From positions 1-64,000 of the forward strand of contig JAALGZ010000080.1 of the NCBI GenBank assembly GCA_015227615.1: DNA of 64,000 nucleotides, in the 5' to 3' direction. The DNA comes from Labyrinthula sp. Ha. Its lineage: Eukaryota; Sar; Bigyra; Labyrinthulida; Labyrinthulaceae. A model generated the notes under the pieces. That model saw only the letters and a list, made by a program, of their open reading frames with translations. It was not told the DNA's origin and did no database searches. Shown piece after piece: positions 7,785-21,800 of this stretch; the stretch's first letter is position 1; the number at the start of each line of letters is the position of its first letter. Made by a program: the position numbers and the translations under genes.

Positions 7785-10700
7785 CTATAACATAGGCAAG
7801 ACCCAGTAAATTCGTAAGGTTTTAAATCACCGATATGAAAAAAACAAAAAATATAAAGGTACTCGAGCATTTTGAGGAGAAAGTACAATTACTTCTACTT
7901 CATTATATAAATATGCAACGATAATTATCAAAAAGCAGAAGAACACCCCCCATTTAAACCCAACTCAGGGAGTTATTTAAACAAAAATGCAAACAACCTA
8001 GTCATTTTCCAAAATCCTCCTTCATCACTGGACCAAAGTTTCAGGAGTCCCACTGGTAGCAGATATATGAAAACCGCTATTCTTCAAGCCCTTAATACCC
8101 CCTCGTATTCTTCCGCGTTTGAAAAATGAATTGAACTCTGTAACCTGATCCCTTAAAAATACCCCCATCTGTCCTAAGCAACAATTACAACTTAACCAAA
8201 ATACCCTCCGTATTGTTTAATATCTCTTCTAATAGCCTTTCACCCCTTTCTATCTGAAATATCTTTCCTTTGGAACTATCATTTATACTGAGAACCAACT
8301 GAATATCAACTTAAATCAATATTATGATAGAGAGCTTAACTGTAACAAAATCTGCGCTAGGACAACTTCAGTCTTTGTATCTATCATCATTCTAACACTC
8401 AATTGCGTTCGATGCCATCAGAAGAGTCCCAACCGGACTCAGACAATATTATCAACTCAATATTTATATTTCTTATATTAATATTAAATTTAAATGAATA
8501 TTCTAGGAAACTAAGGCATCAAAACAATTTTTCCAATTCAAACTCTGCCCAATCTATTGTTTCTAAATATCAATAATAGCGAGTCACATCCAGTAGTTGC
8601 AAGTGTAGATTCAAGGGATATGAAATCTCAATCAATAGAGATATAGGTATCACAGTAACATTGGCAATAATGGCTAAATTAAAATTAGTGATATCTTTCT
8701 CTATCTTCAAGTGTAAATTTAGACTAATGTTTATAGAAACCCCGAGCTACGTCACCTAAGTATACAAGTAGAGTCATGTGTGGATTGTAATTCGATACCG
8801 TGCTATATTTCAAATGGTGTTTGACAAATTAAGAGTCATTATCAACTGGAAAACCCTGGAAGTTACCGTTTTCTTGTGTTTAGAACTCTTTTTCAGTGCC
8901 TATATCCTACACATGGTTATTTTTTTGTAAAGAGAAATTAAACTTTTACAGGTATTTAAAATGTTTATTTGGTTAAGGTCACTGAATTTTATTTTAATAT
9001 CACAGGTTTTCAAATATGTTTCCTAGAACAAATTTATTTGCATTTATGGCTAATGTGAAAAATACTATGAACTGATATCAAGTGCTACTATGGTAGAACT
9101 TAAACAGCTTAAAATACCTTGCGTGTGTATTTTATAAGTCTTAAGTAGAATTTTATTCCCTCTATCACCTGCATCCACAAGATATATGTCTGAACAGATA
9201 CATTATACCTCCAAATACTCTAAGACATTAATCTAAATGAATCCCTGGACGTAGACTCGTGATCTATATATTAGATGGATCTTTTTTGGTTTAGTTAGTC
9301 CGGGAAATTTTTCGTCATTAATATTTCTATTCTAAAATTCGAAATTATCTATAACAATGATCTGGTATATGTTTGCCCATTCCACCTTTTTCTCCATTTA
9401 GTAACACTTTGACATCCTTTTGAGTTTTATCGAAACTTGAAGTCTATAAAAACGTTTTTTATGAGTTTCTTAATCGCCAGTAACGTACTATATAGCATCA
9501 CTCTTATAATTGTACTGCTTCTATGTTACCACATATTTTGGTTGGTATTGTGCTTTGGTATGTCTATTTAACAGGTATTGGTTTTCATTGATTCATGGCT
9601 CTCCACTAAGTTATGCCAATAAGTCGAATCTTCTTAGTCTTATCATGCTCAACGTATAAGAGTGGCTTGTTTTTCTTATCTCCAGGGGCAGTTCAAATAA
9701 CACAGTAAATACATCCATGTAAAAAAAATGATGAAACTTAAGTGTCTTCCTATCCGAGATTCTGGTTTCCTTTTACACTAACACCTTTTATATAATGATT
9801 TCACCTTTTATTTCTTTATCTAGTTAACAAGGTGATTCAAGTTTTACATTGGACATTCCTAGGGGAAAATTTTTCAGTTATTATTATTTAACAATCTCTT
9901 CAACGTCTTAATTATACTTGAAGTATGAACTTAAGGATATTTCCTTATATTCGTCGGAGTCGAAAAATTTATTCAGCAGAGTTTGATATTAATATCTTTG
10001 TATACATAAATATTTTTCTGAAAGTAAATTGTCTGATTTCAAATTTTGCATTGGTTTTACAGCTTAAGGTTATCAGCCTTGCCCAATAATATGATAAATT
10101 AACTCTTTGAAAAACTTTAATATGCGATAGTTGGCTGGATAAGCAGAATATCTGATGTGAATTTGAAATAGGAACAAGCAAGAAGAATAATTCTTAGTTT
10201 GGAAAAACTGGGTAATGTTTTATCTCATAGCGATTCAATATTTAAACTTTGTTTAAAAATTTTTTCTAGCGTTGGTTTTAATATTCTGTCCCCTATTTAG
10301 TTAATTTAAGAAAAGATTTGAGTTTCTGGTGGTAAAAATTAATTTCTTCAAACAATATTTCTAACAGCTGTACCCATATGTAACTAATATAATAAAAATA
10401 ACCTTCCATTAAAGTTCAATAACTAAGATGAGAGTTGAAGTTTATAGTTCACAGAAAATATTCTTTCTTTAAATTAGTTTCTTTTTAATGTAAACTATTC
10501 TTTTAGGAACTTAAACTGTGATTTCTTACAATAAATAACAATATAACGATCATTGCATTATTGACCGCTGCAAGATACTTAGAGTAAATCTGATGAAAAA
10601 TTTTTTTATTGCTGTGTTTAATGAAAAGGCATTATATTAACTGCTGGCATTCAGAGTAAATATATATATTGACATAAAATAGCAGAAAAAAGATCCTAAC

Positions 10701-13700
10701 TACTATAAAAAGGCTAAATCTACCATAGAAATTGCCAGATTAGTATGAACATGTAATTCTGAGGTGACTACGCGGTCCAGTATAAGAAGTCTACTAATAT
10801 TTAATATATAGAAATATCCCTGCAACCTGGTATATCTTTTCAAAAATTAAGAAAAAAAGTAATAGAGTTTGATATAATAAGGATGTCTATTTGAAAACTA
10901 ATATGAACTGCATTTAATGACTTTATAAGATGTTGCTCTAACTTTCATGGTGAAAAAAGAGAAAGGTGTTAGACGAACATTGTCATTAAGAACAAAAATA
11001 TATTTATAGGTTGCTTCTATTTGTGTCTTTTACATAGTAGTTAACTTAAACTAAATTTTAAGGAACGTGAAATAATTTTCCAATAACCTTGCTTGGTCCA
11101 CGCTATTTTTAGCGATATACTATTTTCTCTTCAGAATGATGAAGATGTAGTCTTTTCTGAATTGCACATATTTTACCACTACTTTATCTATACTGCCAGG
11201 GCAAGCGATCTTACTTTTTCAAGTCATAAGAACTGTTTAAGTAATATAATGGTTTCGTTTATTTATTTTGCGTTTAGTTCTTACATACATTGAACGTTCT
11301 TTGCGATAAATAGGGTTTGATTCCATCGTGCATAGTATGAAAATTGGAGTCCGCCTTAAGTGTTCTTTGATTCGTCCATAGAAATTTTTGCTAATAAGAT
11401 CTTGGTTAATTATCTTGATATGGTCCACATAAGCTTAAATATTTTTTCTCAAGCAAACACCTACAAACTCTATAATTTTGAGTTATGTATTCATTAGAAG
11501 TATTACGTAGCCGTATATGAGATTACTACATGGAATTAATTCCTTAATGTCATTATTCTTGTGTTGTTAGCTTTAGTAAAGCTCATAATAGAAGCTTATT
11601 GACGGTTTCATCGATGGAAAATAGAATGTGGCAACGTGTCGAGTTTGATTGAATTCTGAATCCGTAGTTAAAAGTAGAAACTAATTATAAACCCAACTAT
11701 AACAATTGCTTTCTTTTTCCAAAATGGGATAAATTAAATGATATGTACTACCATATTTTTTCGCAAGTATATAGTTGTAAGTAGTCTAATTATTGAATAA
11801 AGGAATATCTAGAAGGTTTCATTCTATTGTAGAAATTTTGTGCAACATACCCATGTATCCATCAAGGCTTAAAAGGTAAAAAATTGATAGAAAGAAAAGT
11901 GAATCTGGATCTTCTTATAGCTTAAGCCACGTTGTTCTCTATGGAGTTTCTTGAAAGAGATACTAGTCCATGTAGTGGACACATCTCTTATTGTTGATAA
12001 TAATCTAGAGTTCAAGAAAAGTAACACATATTTTACCTTTCCATAAAAATATAATCCACTACTATCCTGGGATTGAAATCCATGTACCATTAGCTAGATC
12101 TTTTCATTTTGTCAAAGATAACTAATCTTGCCACAGAAATACAGCTATTCTTGCTACACTGCTCCACATATATCAAACCTTAATTGAAACAAAAAAATCT
12201 TAAAACTTTGGCAGGTTGCAGATGAAAAAGTATGCAATGCCTATAGATGACTTTATATATTCCCTTCGGTCATACGTTTATAATAAAATTAATTTCTCTT
12301 CTGCTTACTTTGCTAGCTTAAGGAAAAAAACTTTTTTCTCAGAAAGAATATTGATATCCGCCTTGCATAGAGCTTACCAGGATTAGGCAATATATATGAA
12401 CATGGTTTCGTTTAAAAAGCTTGCACAATTCGCTATGCATGTTACAACTAAACCAAAATTTTGTTGAAACAAAATAGCATATTAATAATTTTTATGTGTT
12501 TCACTCTCGAGTTGTATTTTTCTCTATACTCCAGTAAATTTACCATGAATAAGACCAACAATTGAGCTGATCATATATTTCGACTTCTATTGAGTAGACT
12601 AAAAAACTCAAACTATAGTATATCCAAATGGGTAGAAGTTCCTAGATGCAATGCTTACATTACAGACATATATGTTAGAATATAACAAAAATTTATATAT
12701 ATGGCAAGAAACCGAGTTAAAGAAAAAGTTTAAGATCATACAAATCTTAAAATTTTATTTGAGAAATTCAAATCTATATATTAACTATTACCTGTTGAGA
12801 TGAGCTTTTTATGTATTTGTTATGATTAAGTATTTTACTCTATTTTCTCTTAAGCCAAATTATAAGTTGAACATTCAGAACAAATGTTGTTAGATGCAGC
12901 ACTTCAGTAATGGAGTAATTGCATAATCCATAATTTCTTACGAAGGACTATATGGCGAGTGCTTAGAATTAAAACAATTTAGAAAGAAACATGATCTTAC
13001 TCTTATGTTTGCTTGAAACATCCTGTCCAACACTTTGGTTTTTTTTATACTTGGAAAATTTGGTTTAACACAAAATTTTTCGAAAAAAATCATTTTGCCA
13101 CAATAATTAACCAAAGAACTATATTGATTTTAAACGGACCATTTGAAATTCATTAATACCTCCGATAATTATTGTGGATAAATATGTGAGTTATCAGCAA
13201 AATGCATGAAACTTTATTGATGCAATTAAGAAAACTTTTCTTCTATAATACTCTTTCTAGGCATGATAACCATAAAGTTCGTATACCTTACTGTATATGT
13301 AACATGACTCTAGCGGATTACATGAAGCCTTTTCCATGTCCCCAAATAGTGCCAAAATCCTTTTTCATGTGTTATTACACCACGGGAAAGAACCAAAATA
13401 TCTGATAATAGAAACTGAAATTATATGCATGGTACATCTAATCATAATTTATCTAATATAAAGCCCGTGCTTTGATGACAACTTAATCAACGAAACCATA
13501 TTAGCTAGATTCATACTATGACGAAGGTGACAAGACCAGAACATTCAAACTTGATCTAGATGAGTTAAAGGAAACAATATTCCTTAAGAACCCCAAGAAC
13601 TTGAGTCCATTGGCTGCTTATCATTGAATACTCTTCCTTTCAATTTCTTAAATTCTTCTTATTTTAGAGTATTTCATGTCATTTTTTCCTTAAAATTTCC

Positions 13701-16421
13701 GGCCATTTCTATGCGAAGTTGTGTTTTTTTGGGGAAATCGATAATAAGTTAGCCTTGTTCTATGCTCAATCAATAAAGAAGCCATACAAAATATTTGTGA
13801 CATACTCTATTATTAGTTTCTCGGATAAATATCCTATTGCTTAAACATGCCGAAAAAAACTGAAATATATTTATTGATAGATTTTTTTGGGGAATGTACT
13901 TGTTCCTTACAGCTATTGGAGTAAAAATTTTTACTGCATCTATAGCCTCAATTATTATGCAGTGGGCTCAAAAAAAGATGAAATTTTAGGTACCTCTTAT
14001 TTATAATCATTTGCGGAGAAATAATCAGATTCTTATCAACTTAAATATAACCAATCAAGATTAAGTCTTAGTATGTCCCATCAGACTGAGCTTTGGATCA
14101 ATGCTAAGTTTTTCTGACACGATGAAATAGTCTTATTGAGCCATTAGGGATATTAAAGGAATTTAATGGCTGAAAGGGGAACTTTTCATTCTCGCGTTCG
14201 GAATGTTATTTATATTGGATTTCACTGGTTTACCAGATTATACAAAACTCGAGCATCATTAATTAACCGTTCATAGATCCATTAGTATTTACTTAGAGAC
14301 TTCAAGTGGAAGCGACCTAACTTAAGCGGATCCTTGCTGAAACAGTCCATATCGGTCATTCATCAAAGCAACAAGGATCAAAATTACAAGAAAGTACCCA
14401 ATAAGACTAAATTGGATAGTTCTTAGCGAATTCTTCGAGTTCTTGAACGATTCTTGGACTCAAGCACTCCTATTGTAACGTAGAAGATATTTCAATATTT
14501 TATGTAGACGTAGCTGTTTTTTGTTTATTATTTGTGTTCATTGGCAAAATTAGTTAGGTTGAAAGGTTGGAGCCCTTTGACTCTTGGAGGGAAAAAAGAA
14601 GGAAAAGGTGTAACAGAAAAGCCCGAGCAATTCAAAACATGTTACTTAAATCTATAAAAATTTAGAGCTCTTTGCTACTAGGATCCCACCTAAACATTAT
14701 TTCGCTGAAGCTGTCTTCATTCCTTTGAACCACATGAGTTTGATCTAAATTGCCTTCACGCAAAAGAAAAAGCTGCCCCTCTATAGAGAACTTGTAGTTG
14801 GCCTTTAAATGATACTTTCCCAATATTCTGTGTCAGTAGAAATACTGCGTGGTGATGTTAAATTTGGAGCATCGCCGAAGAACGCTTGTCCATCCTTTGC
14901 TGTGAATATTTTACTGCTTAAACTAGAGGGATAAAAGTTCCAGTGTTTGAGTGTTTCTGCCAAAAAAGACTACAATTGGTTTAAATGTAAGGACCTTTTC
15001 TTAAGCAACTCATCTACCTACCTTTCTTTATCTATTCGCATAGTATTTTCAAAACTTTTCGTAACAACTTTTTTCAGATATTACTGCGCTATTCCAAGTT
15101 TTCTTCAATTTTCAAGTATCTGAGTCCAAGAATCGTGTAGAAACTGGAAGAATTCGCTGAGAACGAGCTGTTTAGTGTTATTGCATACCTTGTTGTAATT
15201 CTGATCCTTCTAGTTTTGATGAATGACCGAAATAAACCTTTCTAGCAAAAACACGTTTAAGTTAAGTCGCTCGCCTTTTAAATAGTATCTTAGTTCTACT
15301 TCAACTAGAGTTCAGAAGAAACTAAGCGGACTCATCAGTAGAACCCGCCCACTAAATACACTAAATCGAGAATAACTAGAAGTTCATACTAGAACACACC
15401 TTTTGGGTTCCTGGCGTTGCCTGTTGAGAATTTATTTCAATAGCTAGTAAGCATCGGCGTAGAATATTAAGGTCTCACTATTGTGTCGATCATGAGGAGA
15501 TTAGGTATTCCAAGTGTCGCATAAGATAGTCTCATTGTAGTGATGATTCTGTTTCATACGTCTTCTTGGCACTGGGAGCTGATGTTGATTACCGGTGATG
15601 CGCAATTAGCAATCTAAGTTCAAGAATAATCCTTAATTGTTTGCTACTGCGATTACGTGTATCATCAAAGTATTTCTTCCCGAGGTCCCCTTAAACCTTT
15701 TGTTTTCTCAGACAAATCAACTACAATGGCCAAGATAGTATTTGCCCCATAATGTTATTTATATTCTATAATGCAACATTCTAAGTTTCATCGTGAACTT
15801 CGGGTCTTATAACAGACGAGGATTGGAGGTACTGATATATTAATCAAGTACGTTCTCCAGAATCAGAAAAGACTTTAACATAATCCCAGAGTATACGCGC
15901 TTTAAAAAGAATGAAAATATTCTTTACTTATTTAAGGTGTGCTTGGCTGTTTATGCAAGTATACAAATATTATTGTGTACTAATTTAAAACCTTTAAACT
16001 TGAGTCCAAACTAAATATTTTTTGTCAAGAAAGCCAAAGACAACAACTTGGGCACAATAGGTTTGGTATAAATTATACCAGGAATAAGCATATTATTATT
16101 ATAGAAAGGCCCAATATAAAAGAAGTTTAACGGCCGCGAGCGGGTGTTTCTATTCCAGTTATAGTCGAGATTCTCCCGAGATTCATCAATATTCAATACT
16201 CAATATATTTTAGTCCGTTAATATTCTGTAGTGGCTCTGCCCAGCATGCACAAACATTCACGATAGGAAGAAGTGAAATACAGTATAGGATTCAGGTTGT
16301 TGATAGATATCGTGAGGATTTAGAGTAGCTAGAATTTCCGACCGGAACGTATTCCCAATTTAATCGTTTAACAACAATATATCAACAAAATTTCAAATTG
16401 AAAAAGAAAAACAAGAGAAAA
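7785..16421. other. Gene-poor AT-rich spacer with scattered decayed sequence
   Basis: No frame here shows a recognisable domain or convincing codon use; short open frames are of chance length. Two traces are worth noting. A 37-codon open stretch lies near 13,514-13,627 (plus strand, ending NPKNLSPLAAYH). A few short open minus-strand stretches lie near 8,060-8,310. Neither could be assigned. An old inverted repeat at 14.3-15.3 kb is listed separately. Confidence 0.6.
14311..15275. repeat. Decayed inverted repeat (possible DNA transposon relic)
   Basis: The arm at about 14,311-14,470 matches the reverse complement of about 15,112-15,275. Shared blocks include CGGTCATTCATCAAA, AGCGAATTCTTC and ACGATTCTTGGACTCA in the same order, with scattered mismatches between. 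The arms are about 160 nt and flank about 640 nt of unique DNA without a recognisable transposase. This could be a nonautonomous TIR element or two inverted copies of a repeat. No target-site duplication was found. Confidence 0.65.
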
Positions 16422-18056
16422 ATGAAACTGAAGCTATCATCTGCGAAATCTATTCTGTTAGCTGCCTTAAAATTATATGCAAAATTTGCCTTGATTCAAT
16501 CTAGTCTAAAAATTCTGAAACTGGTTTTAGTCAACTTAAGAAAGAGTCACGCTTGGAAGAAAGTACCTGGAGCAACTCCTGATCCATTTGCCCAACAAAT
16601 TAAAAAGAACTTTTTGAGACTTCATGACTTTCACCATGAACAAGTTTATCCTTATCCAGAAGCACCTCTGATAAAAACTCACGATGGGCCTAATCTAAGT
16701 CTTGTTTGTAACAACGCGGAATCTGTTCAGTGGCTACTAAAGGATGAATTCAGTAGTTTTACTAAACCAGGAAGCGGTTCACAAAAAGTTTTTGTTCTTT
16801 TAAGAGAATTTATTGGTGATAATGGGATATTTACACTTCAACATGGTGAGCATTTGTCTAAGTCTTCGCATGAAAAATGGTTGAAGCAAAGAAAAGTTGG
16901 GTCCAAAATATTCACAAAGTCAAACTTTGAAAACTTTATGTTTAATGTATTTGTAGAGAAAGCTCTTAAGTTGAACAAAGTTATTGAAACAAGAAAAGAA
17001 AAGTATATTGATATGCAAGACATGTTTTTTAAGTTTACTATGGACAGTATTGAAAAATTGTTTTTTGGTAATGAGGTAAATAGTATTGAAGGAGAAATGT
17101 CTTTTTATGGAAAGAACTTTGATTTAGCTCATCAGCAACTCTTACCTTTACTCTTTGGAAATATTCCAGCCTCTTTGGCTGAAATTATTGCTCCTTTTCC
17201 TTTTGATAAAGTATTGTTTAATTGGTCAAGAGCATTCTCAAAACGACAAGAAATATTTACAAAGAGCATTAAGAATTTAGATTCTCATATTTATAAGTTT
17301 ATTGAGCAAGCAAAAAATGACAGATCTATGGGTGAAAGAAGAGATTTAATAGCAAACTTTTTAAATGCAAATATTTATTTTGGAGGGAAACCAATGACAG
17401 ATCAAGTGTTACGAGATATTGTATTAAATATGTCAATTGCAGGAAGAGATACAACTGCGTGTGCTCTGAGTTGGATGTTTTATGAACTTTCAATACATAA
17501 AGACGTTCAACAAAAACTGCAAAAAGAAATAGAAACAGCTTTGAAAGATAACAAAGAAATTTATGGTGTCAAAGTTCCAAGACTTTCAGATTTTTCTGTG
17601 GAGAATTTGCCTTATCTAAATGCTGTTATTCATGAAACTTTAAGACTTCATCCCCCAGTGCCATCCAACTTTAAGGAATCTACAAAAGATTGTTATTATC
17701 CTGATGGCACGTTTGTTCCAGCTGGTACAAAAATTAATTATAATACTTATTCTCTAAATAGAAACCGAAATGTGTATCATAAACCTGATAGTTTTCTACC
17801 TGAGAGATGGATCCCTTTTAAAGAACCGAGTATGTATGAGTTTCCTGTATTTCAAGCTGGTCCAAGATTCTGTTTGGGAAAAGATATGGCAAAGATTGAG
17901 ATTAAAACTGTTGCTTGTATCTTATTGCAGAAGTTTGACTTTTCTTTGAAGAAAGGAGAAGAAATATTTTACAGTTTGATGCTTACTATGTCTTTAGCGA
18001 ATAGTTACAAACGAACATCATTTAATCTATGGTTAGAACCTACATTGAGAGTTTAA
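16422..18056 (+). CDS. Cytochrome P450, CYP86/CYP704/CYP52-like
   Basis: A 544-residue haem-thiolate monooxygenase. From the first ATG, an N-terminal hydrophobic/basic segment (about 5-40) would anchor it in the ER membrane. The I-helix oxygen motif AGRDTT is at 340-345, the K-helix ETLR at 405-408, PERW at 460-463, and the haem loop FQAGPRFCLG at 477-486 with the axial Cys at 484. AGRDTT and the PxxxxFKE..DxxxPDGTxVPAG pattern are typical of the CYP86/CYP704/CYP94 and CYP52 group, mostly fatty-acid omega-hydroxylases, so a fatty-acid or lipid substrate is likely but inferred. Length is normal and there is no intron. The open frame extends eight codons upstream of the ATG, but without a start codon. 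The gene is convergent with the 2H phosphoesterase gene, about 75 nt away. Confidence 0.95.
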   Translation: MKLKLSSAKSILLAALKLYAKFALIQSSLKILKLVLVNLRKSHAWKKVPGATPDPFAQQIKKNFLRLHDFHHEQVYPYPEAPLIKTHDGPNLSLVCNNAESVQWLLKDEFSSFTKPGSGSQKVFVLLREFIGDNGIFTLQHGEHLSKSSHEKWLKQRKVGSKIFTKSNFENFMFNVFVEKALKLNKVIETRKEKYIDMQDMFFKFTMDSIEKLFFGNEVNSIEGEMSFYGKNFDLAHQQLLPLLFGNIPASLAEIIAPFPFDKVLFNWSRAFSKRQEIFTKSIKNLDSHIYKFIEQAKNDRSMGERRDLIANFLNANIYFGGKPMTDQVLRDIVLNMSIAGRDTTACALSWMFYELSIHKDVQQKLQKEIETALKDNKEIYGVKVPRLSDFSVENLPYLNAVIHETLRLHPPVPSNFKESTKDCYYPDGTFVPAGTKINYNTYSLNRNRNVYHKPDSFLPERWIPFKEPSMYEFPVFQAGPRFCLGKDMAKIEIKTVACILLQKFDFSLKKGEEIFYSLMLTMSLANSYKRTSFNLWLEPTLRV

Positions 18057-18131
18057 CACAATTTTTTGTGTGTAGAATGCTGTTTGAGAATAAATGTATA
18101 GTACTAAATATACAAATATATTTAATTAGGG

Positions 18132-18800
18132 TTATAAATTAACAAAAGCCTCGTTGTGATAAAATCCAGTTTCTGGATCTGCTTTTTTAGACATAGAAGA
18201 CAAAGCAATTTCACTTATAATATTCTTCATCACAAATCTTTTTTCTTCCACAGTCTCAAAAATACTTGTTAAATCAAGTTTAACTTTACTTTTCCCTCTT
18301 CTGTATTTATTATTCATAATTGTAGAATGAAAATTAACTTTGACATCTCCATTTTCAGAAATAACCTTTCTAAACTCTTCCTTTGTAATTACAGAAGCTT
18401 CAAAAAACTTTTCTGCTATTATTTTTGTTATGTATTCAAGAGTCTTAATTTGTTCCTGATTTGAAGGTTTTATATAGAAAACTGTTGCCTTATGTTTCAT
18501 ATTCATTCGTGGAAAGCATGATAAAGTATCAGAGTCTAAAATAAATTGATTAAATGGATTCTCTTCAAATACTTGTCGTAGAACTGCAGAAGCAGTTTCT
18601 ATTTCTTCCTGGCTTGTTAAACGCAGTACAAAAAGTGTGTAATGGATCTTCTTTTCTGAGATGAAAACTGAAGGGTGAACTGTAGGATTATTTAGGCTAA
18701 GAAAATATTCCTTGAATTTTAAGAAATTTATTTGATTTTCAGGTGTATTTATCGGTATGCTTATGAAATGTGTTGGTCTTCTATTATTTCTGTTTCTCAT
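18132..18800 (-). CDS. 2H phosphoesterase, AKAP7/ASCC1-like (AKAP7_NLS family)
   Basis: 222 residues from the ATG at 18,800. The two H-x-[ST] motifs that define 2H phosphoesterases are present: HYTL (about 53-56) and FHSTIM (H158-x-T160). It also shows the family start (THFISIPI) and the conserved C-terminal GFYHNEAF, which matches GYYHCES in AKAP7. Human ASCC1 carries the same fold after a KH domain; no KH domain is visible here. Family members act on 2',5'- or cyclic-phosphate RNA ends or form part of the ASCC repair/ribosome-rescue complex. The specific role here is unknown. Confidence 0.85.
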   Translation of the reverse strand: MRNRNNRRPTHFISIPINTPENQINFLKFKEYFLSLNNPTVHPSVFISEKKIHYTLFVLRLTSQEEIETASAVLRQVFEENPFNQFILDSDTLSCFPRMNMKHKATVFYIKPSNQEQIKTLEYITKIIAEKFFEASVITKEEFRKVISENGDVKVNFHSTIMNNKYRRGKSKVKLDLTSIFETVEEKRFVMKNIISEIALSSMSKKADPETGFYHNEAFVNL

Positions 18801-18854
18801 ATTTGTATCTGAATTGTTTCGATGTTCTTGCTTTCGAATTGGAACCGAGTTCAA

Positions 18855-21800
18855 TACTAGTAACCGGTAATTCCCGTAATTAAGAAATTTCCCGACTCTA
18901 TTGCATGTTAAAATTTAGAATAGAGTTAATTAGACTAATGTTTTAACTATGAGATTCATCACCTTACTCTATCACTAGCTGAAATAATCAAAATTGATAT
19001 ATCCGTGCTTAATTCTTTTTCTACTCCAGAGTGTCATAATCCAATTTTCTATTGGAGAATTGCGTTTGTCATAAATTAGATTTCATAAAATGAAGAATCT
19101 AAGACAGATAGAATTCAAAATCAATCAAAAAATGTCGAAATATTGACAAGACAAAATGATCAAGACATGAAGCAATCAAGGATATTTATACTTGTCAACG
19201 GGAAATAAACAAGAACATAGAAAATAACAGAAACAGACATATTCAGGGTTAACGAAGCCTATTTAAAACCTTATTGTGTAATAAACTCGAACTTAAAACC
19301 TGATTTGATGATTGAAGATATTAAATGCAATTTTACAGTCATAGAATTGTACTGATATCAATAAGATCCAGGAAAACAATAGAAACTAATACATTAAGCC
19401 ATGAAGAAACATAGTTTAAAGCCATTTTCTAATTTAAACTCGAATTTTGAACGGAATATGGATGATGTAGACATGAACCAATAATGTATGTCCATAAATT
19501 TGAACGGTTTAAGAATAGGAGCCCAAATAACAACAGAAATAGCTATTGCATGTGAACTCCTTCAATTGACAGAGCATCCGAGTGTGAAAAGGAAACCTTC
19601 AAAAAATATATTACAAACTGAAACTGATGTAGAGTACGAAACCCAATTGAGGAGGAAAACTAATTAAGCGCTATTTCAAAAGATAAATTGTGTTAAGCTT
19701 TTGAAGATTAGTAAGATTAAAGAAAGGTGGGTAGAGTGAGAATGCCATGGCGCTTCCACAGCTAACAGTGTTTTTATTGGAATGGTAGTATGAAGCTATG
19801 TTTCTGGAGCGTTCGGAGACTGAATGGGTGTTTATAATATGTCCATATGGTGGCTGCGATTTCTAGTATGGTGGATTTGGATCATAGTCTTGTTGGGCTT
19901 AAGCATCGGCACTGTGGGTGGGTACAAAAGGGAGACTTATGCATTTACATCAAATTTAAGTTTATCTTACTCGTTGACCTTCCATCATCTGATTTTTATC
20001 TTAGTTTTGTTGTCTGAGGCGAATTAAAACGTCTTCATGACTCCTGTGATAAGGATGTGTCAAAATCCGAAAGCATCCCCTCTGGATTGTTCACTGGAGT
20101 ATCACAAATACTAAAGCTACAAAGCGTCTTCTTTCATCCTCTTCCGTTTATCTTTGTTTTAATAAAAAATTCATTCCAGGCCAAACTAGTTGCATGTACT
20201 TTCCAGGTAGTTTACAAAACATCTTTAAAATGCAGAAGCATGGAAACTTGACCTTGAACCCCAATCTCTCGCTCTATGCGGTTTTATATTCTTTCAGACT
20301 CTTTCAAAGCTGGAATATGTAGCGGATCCTTTTGAAGTTCGATCTAGGAAGCAATGTTGACTACCAGAAACACTCTTCTTGCTCTTTGCAGCAAACTTGT
20401 GCTATTGACTACAAGGCAACCTGAAACTAAGCCAGAAATAGCTAGAACATGCTGAACATACAAGCAGATCCACGACGTGAAGTGGGAGATTAAATTCAAC
20501 AGGCTTCCGATCGATCTTTTCTGTAGCAATTTAGTCGGGTTTCTCTTCACCAGGGTTATGCAGCATCCAATGACTTTTTTTATTCATGGCCCATTAGAGC
20601 TTTTGCTTCTTTAAATACCTTTAATTCCTTCTTACTCAGGTGATTTTTTGACAATATTTCTTGCTGGTATCTGTCCACTGGTTGATAATGATATTCCAGA
20701 AGTTGCTCAAGAGTTTTCATCTTTAGCGATTATTTTAATACCCCTACCTTTCAGCATTGAATGGAATGACTCGGTTATTTAACTCGACCTATGAGAAAGC
20801 GTCAAAATTCTGATGATATGGATCCGGAATAGCGTTCTTTTCTTTTATTGAACTGTTTAGGTAGTTCTGTTGATGCTCCCGCTAGTGTTTATGTAACAAA
20901 CTTTGAAGATGGGTTTCAATAGCTCCTTCTGAATCAAACCAATGAAAGAAGGACTTTCCAACTGGATCTCAAAAAGCAGAAGTTTTTAAGCTGAAAGAGT
21001 TTTTGAAGATAAACCTAATTTAGTTTCAAAGCACTTGATACATAGTACGTGGTAGTTTCTAACTCTGCTGCAGCTTTAGTCAGGGCTGGACCTCAGTCAG
21101 TCATGACCACAAAGGATGAGCTATGCCAAGATCCTTGAGACCATGAACCACTTCAAAGAAAAATTATTTCCATAAAAATGCAGCAAAATTTAAAGGTGTG
21201 TCAAAAACACTCAACACCAATTGGAAAAATCGCCAGCAATTGATATTTTGGAAGACCTAGTTTTCATATATCTGAAGCTAGTCTAGGTAGATTTTTGCTA
21301 ATCAGTTTTCAAATTTACCTCATCTAGCGAGACAGCTTGTTCCATAATTCTGCAATCAATTCATATTAGCGTCTTCAAGTAGCTTTTTTTAGTCCATAAA
21401 TCGTCTCATGACTCTTCATACAAGTTCTTTCTCTGCGTAAATGCCCAGAAAATTTTCATGATGTGCCAAAATGGCAGAACTAGCTGAAGTGTCAGCTAAA
21501 CCAGATGTCTCAGTGAACTTAATTTGATCATCAGTTAAGTCATCTTCGTATTTTCCTAGCTTAGAATTAAATTCTGCTTCATATTCCTCTTCTTTGCTGC
21601 CGTTAACATTCGATATATATGTAGAAATCATAAGATCAAACTTAATATTAACACAAGAGTAACACCTAGCACCCTCAACATATATTGAAGTAAAGAGTTC
21701 AATAAGAGTTTAGTTATTGTACCTAACTCTTGGTCATTTTCATTCTGTGCAAAGTGGCGGGAGGCTGCTTTCTCCATCTAAATCAACCTACATAAATTTT

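Noticed and set aside
9969-13405. Several 60-73 codon frames in the 8-16 kb spacer
   Set aside because: Chance length, no domain, no coding-like composition, and no neighbouring exons that join.
16398-16421. Upstream start for the P450 at a TTG
   Set aside because: A eukaryotic nuclear gene should start at ATG; the first in-frame ATG is at 16,422 and leaves a normal membrane anchor. The same logic moved the starts of the diacylglycerol kinase and the 2H phosphoesterase.
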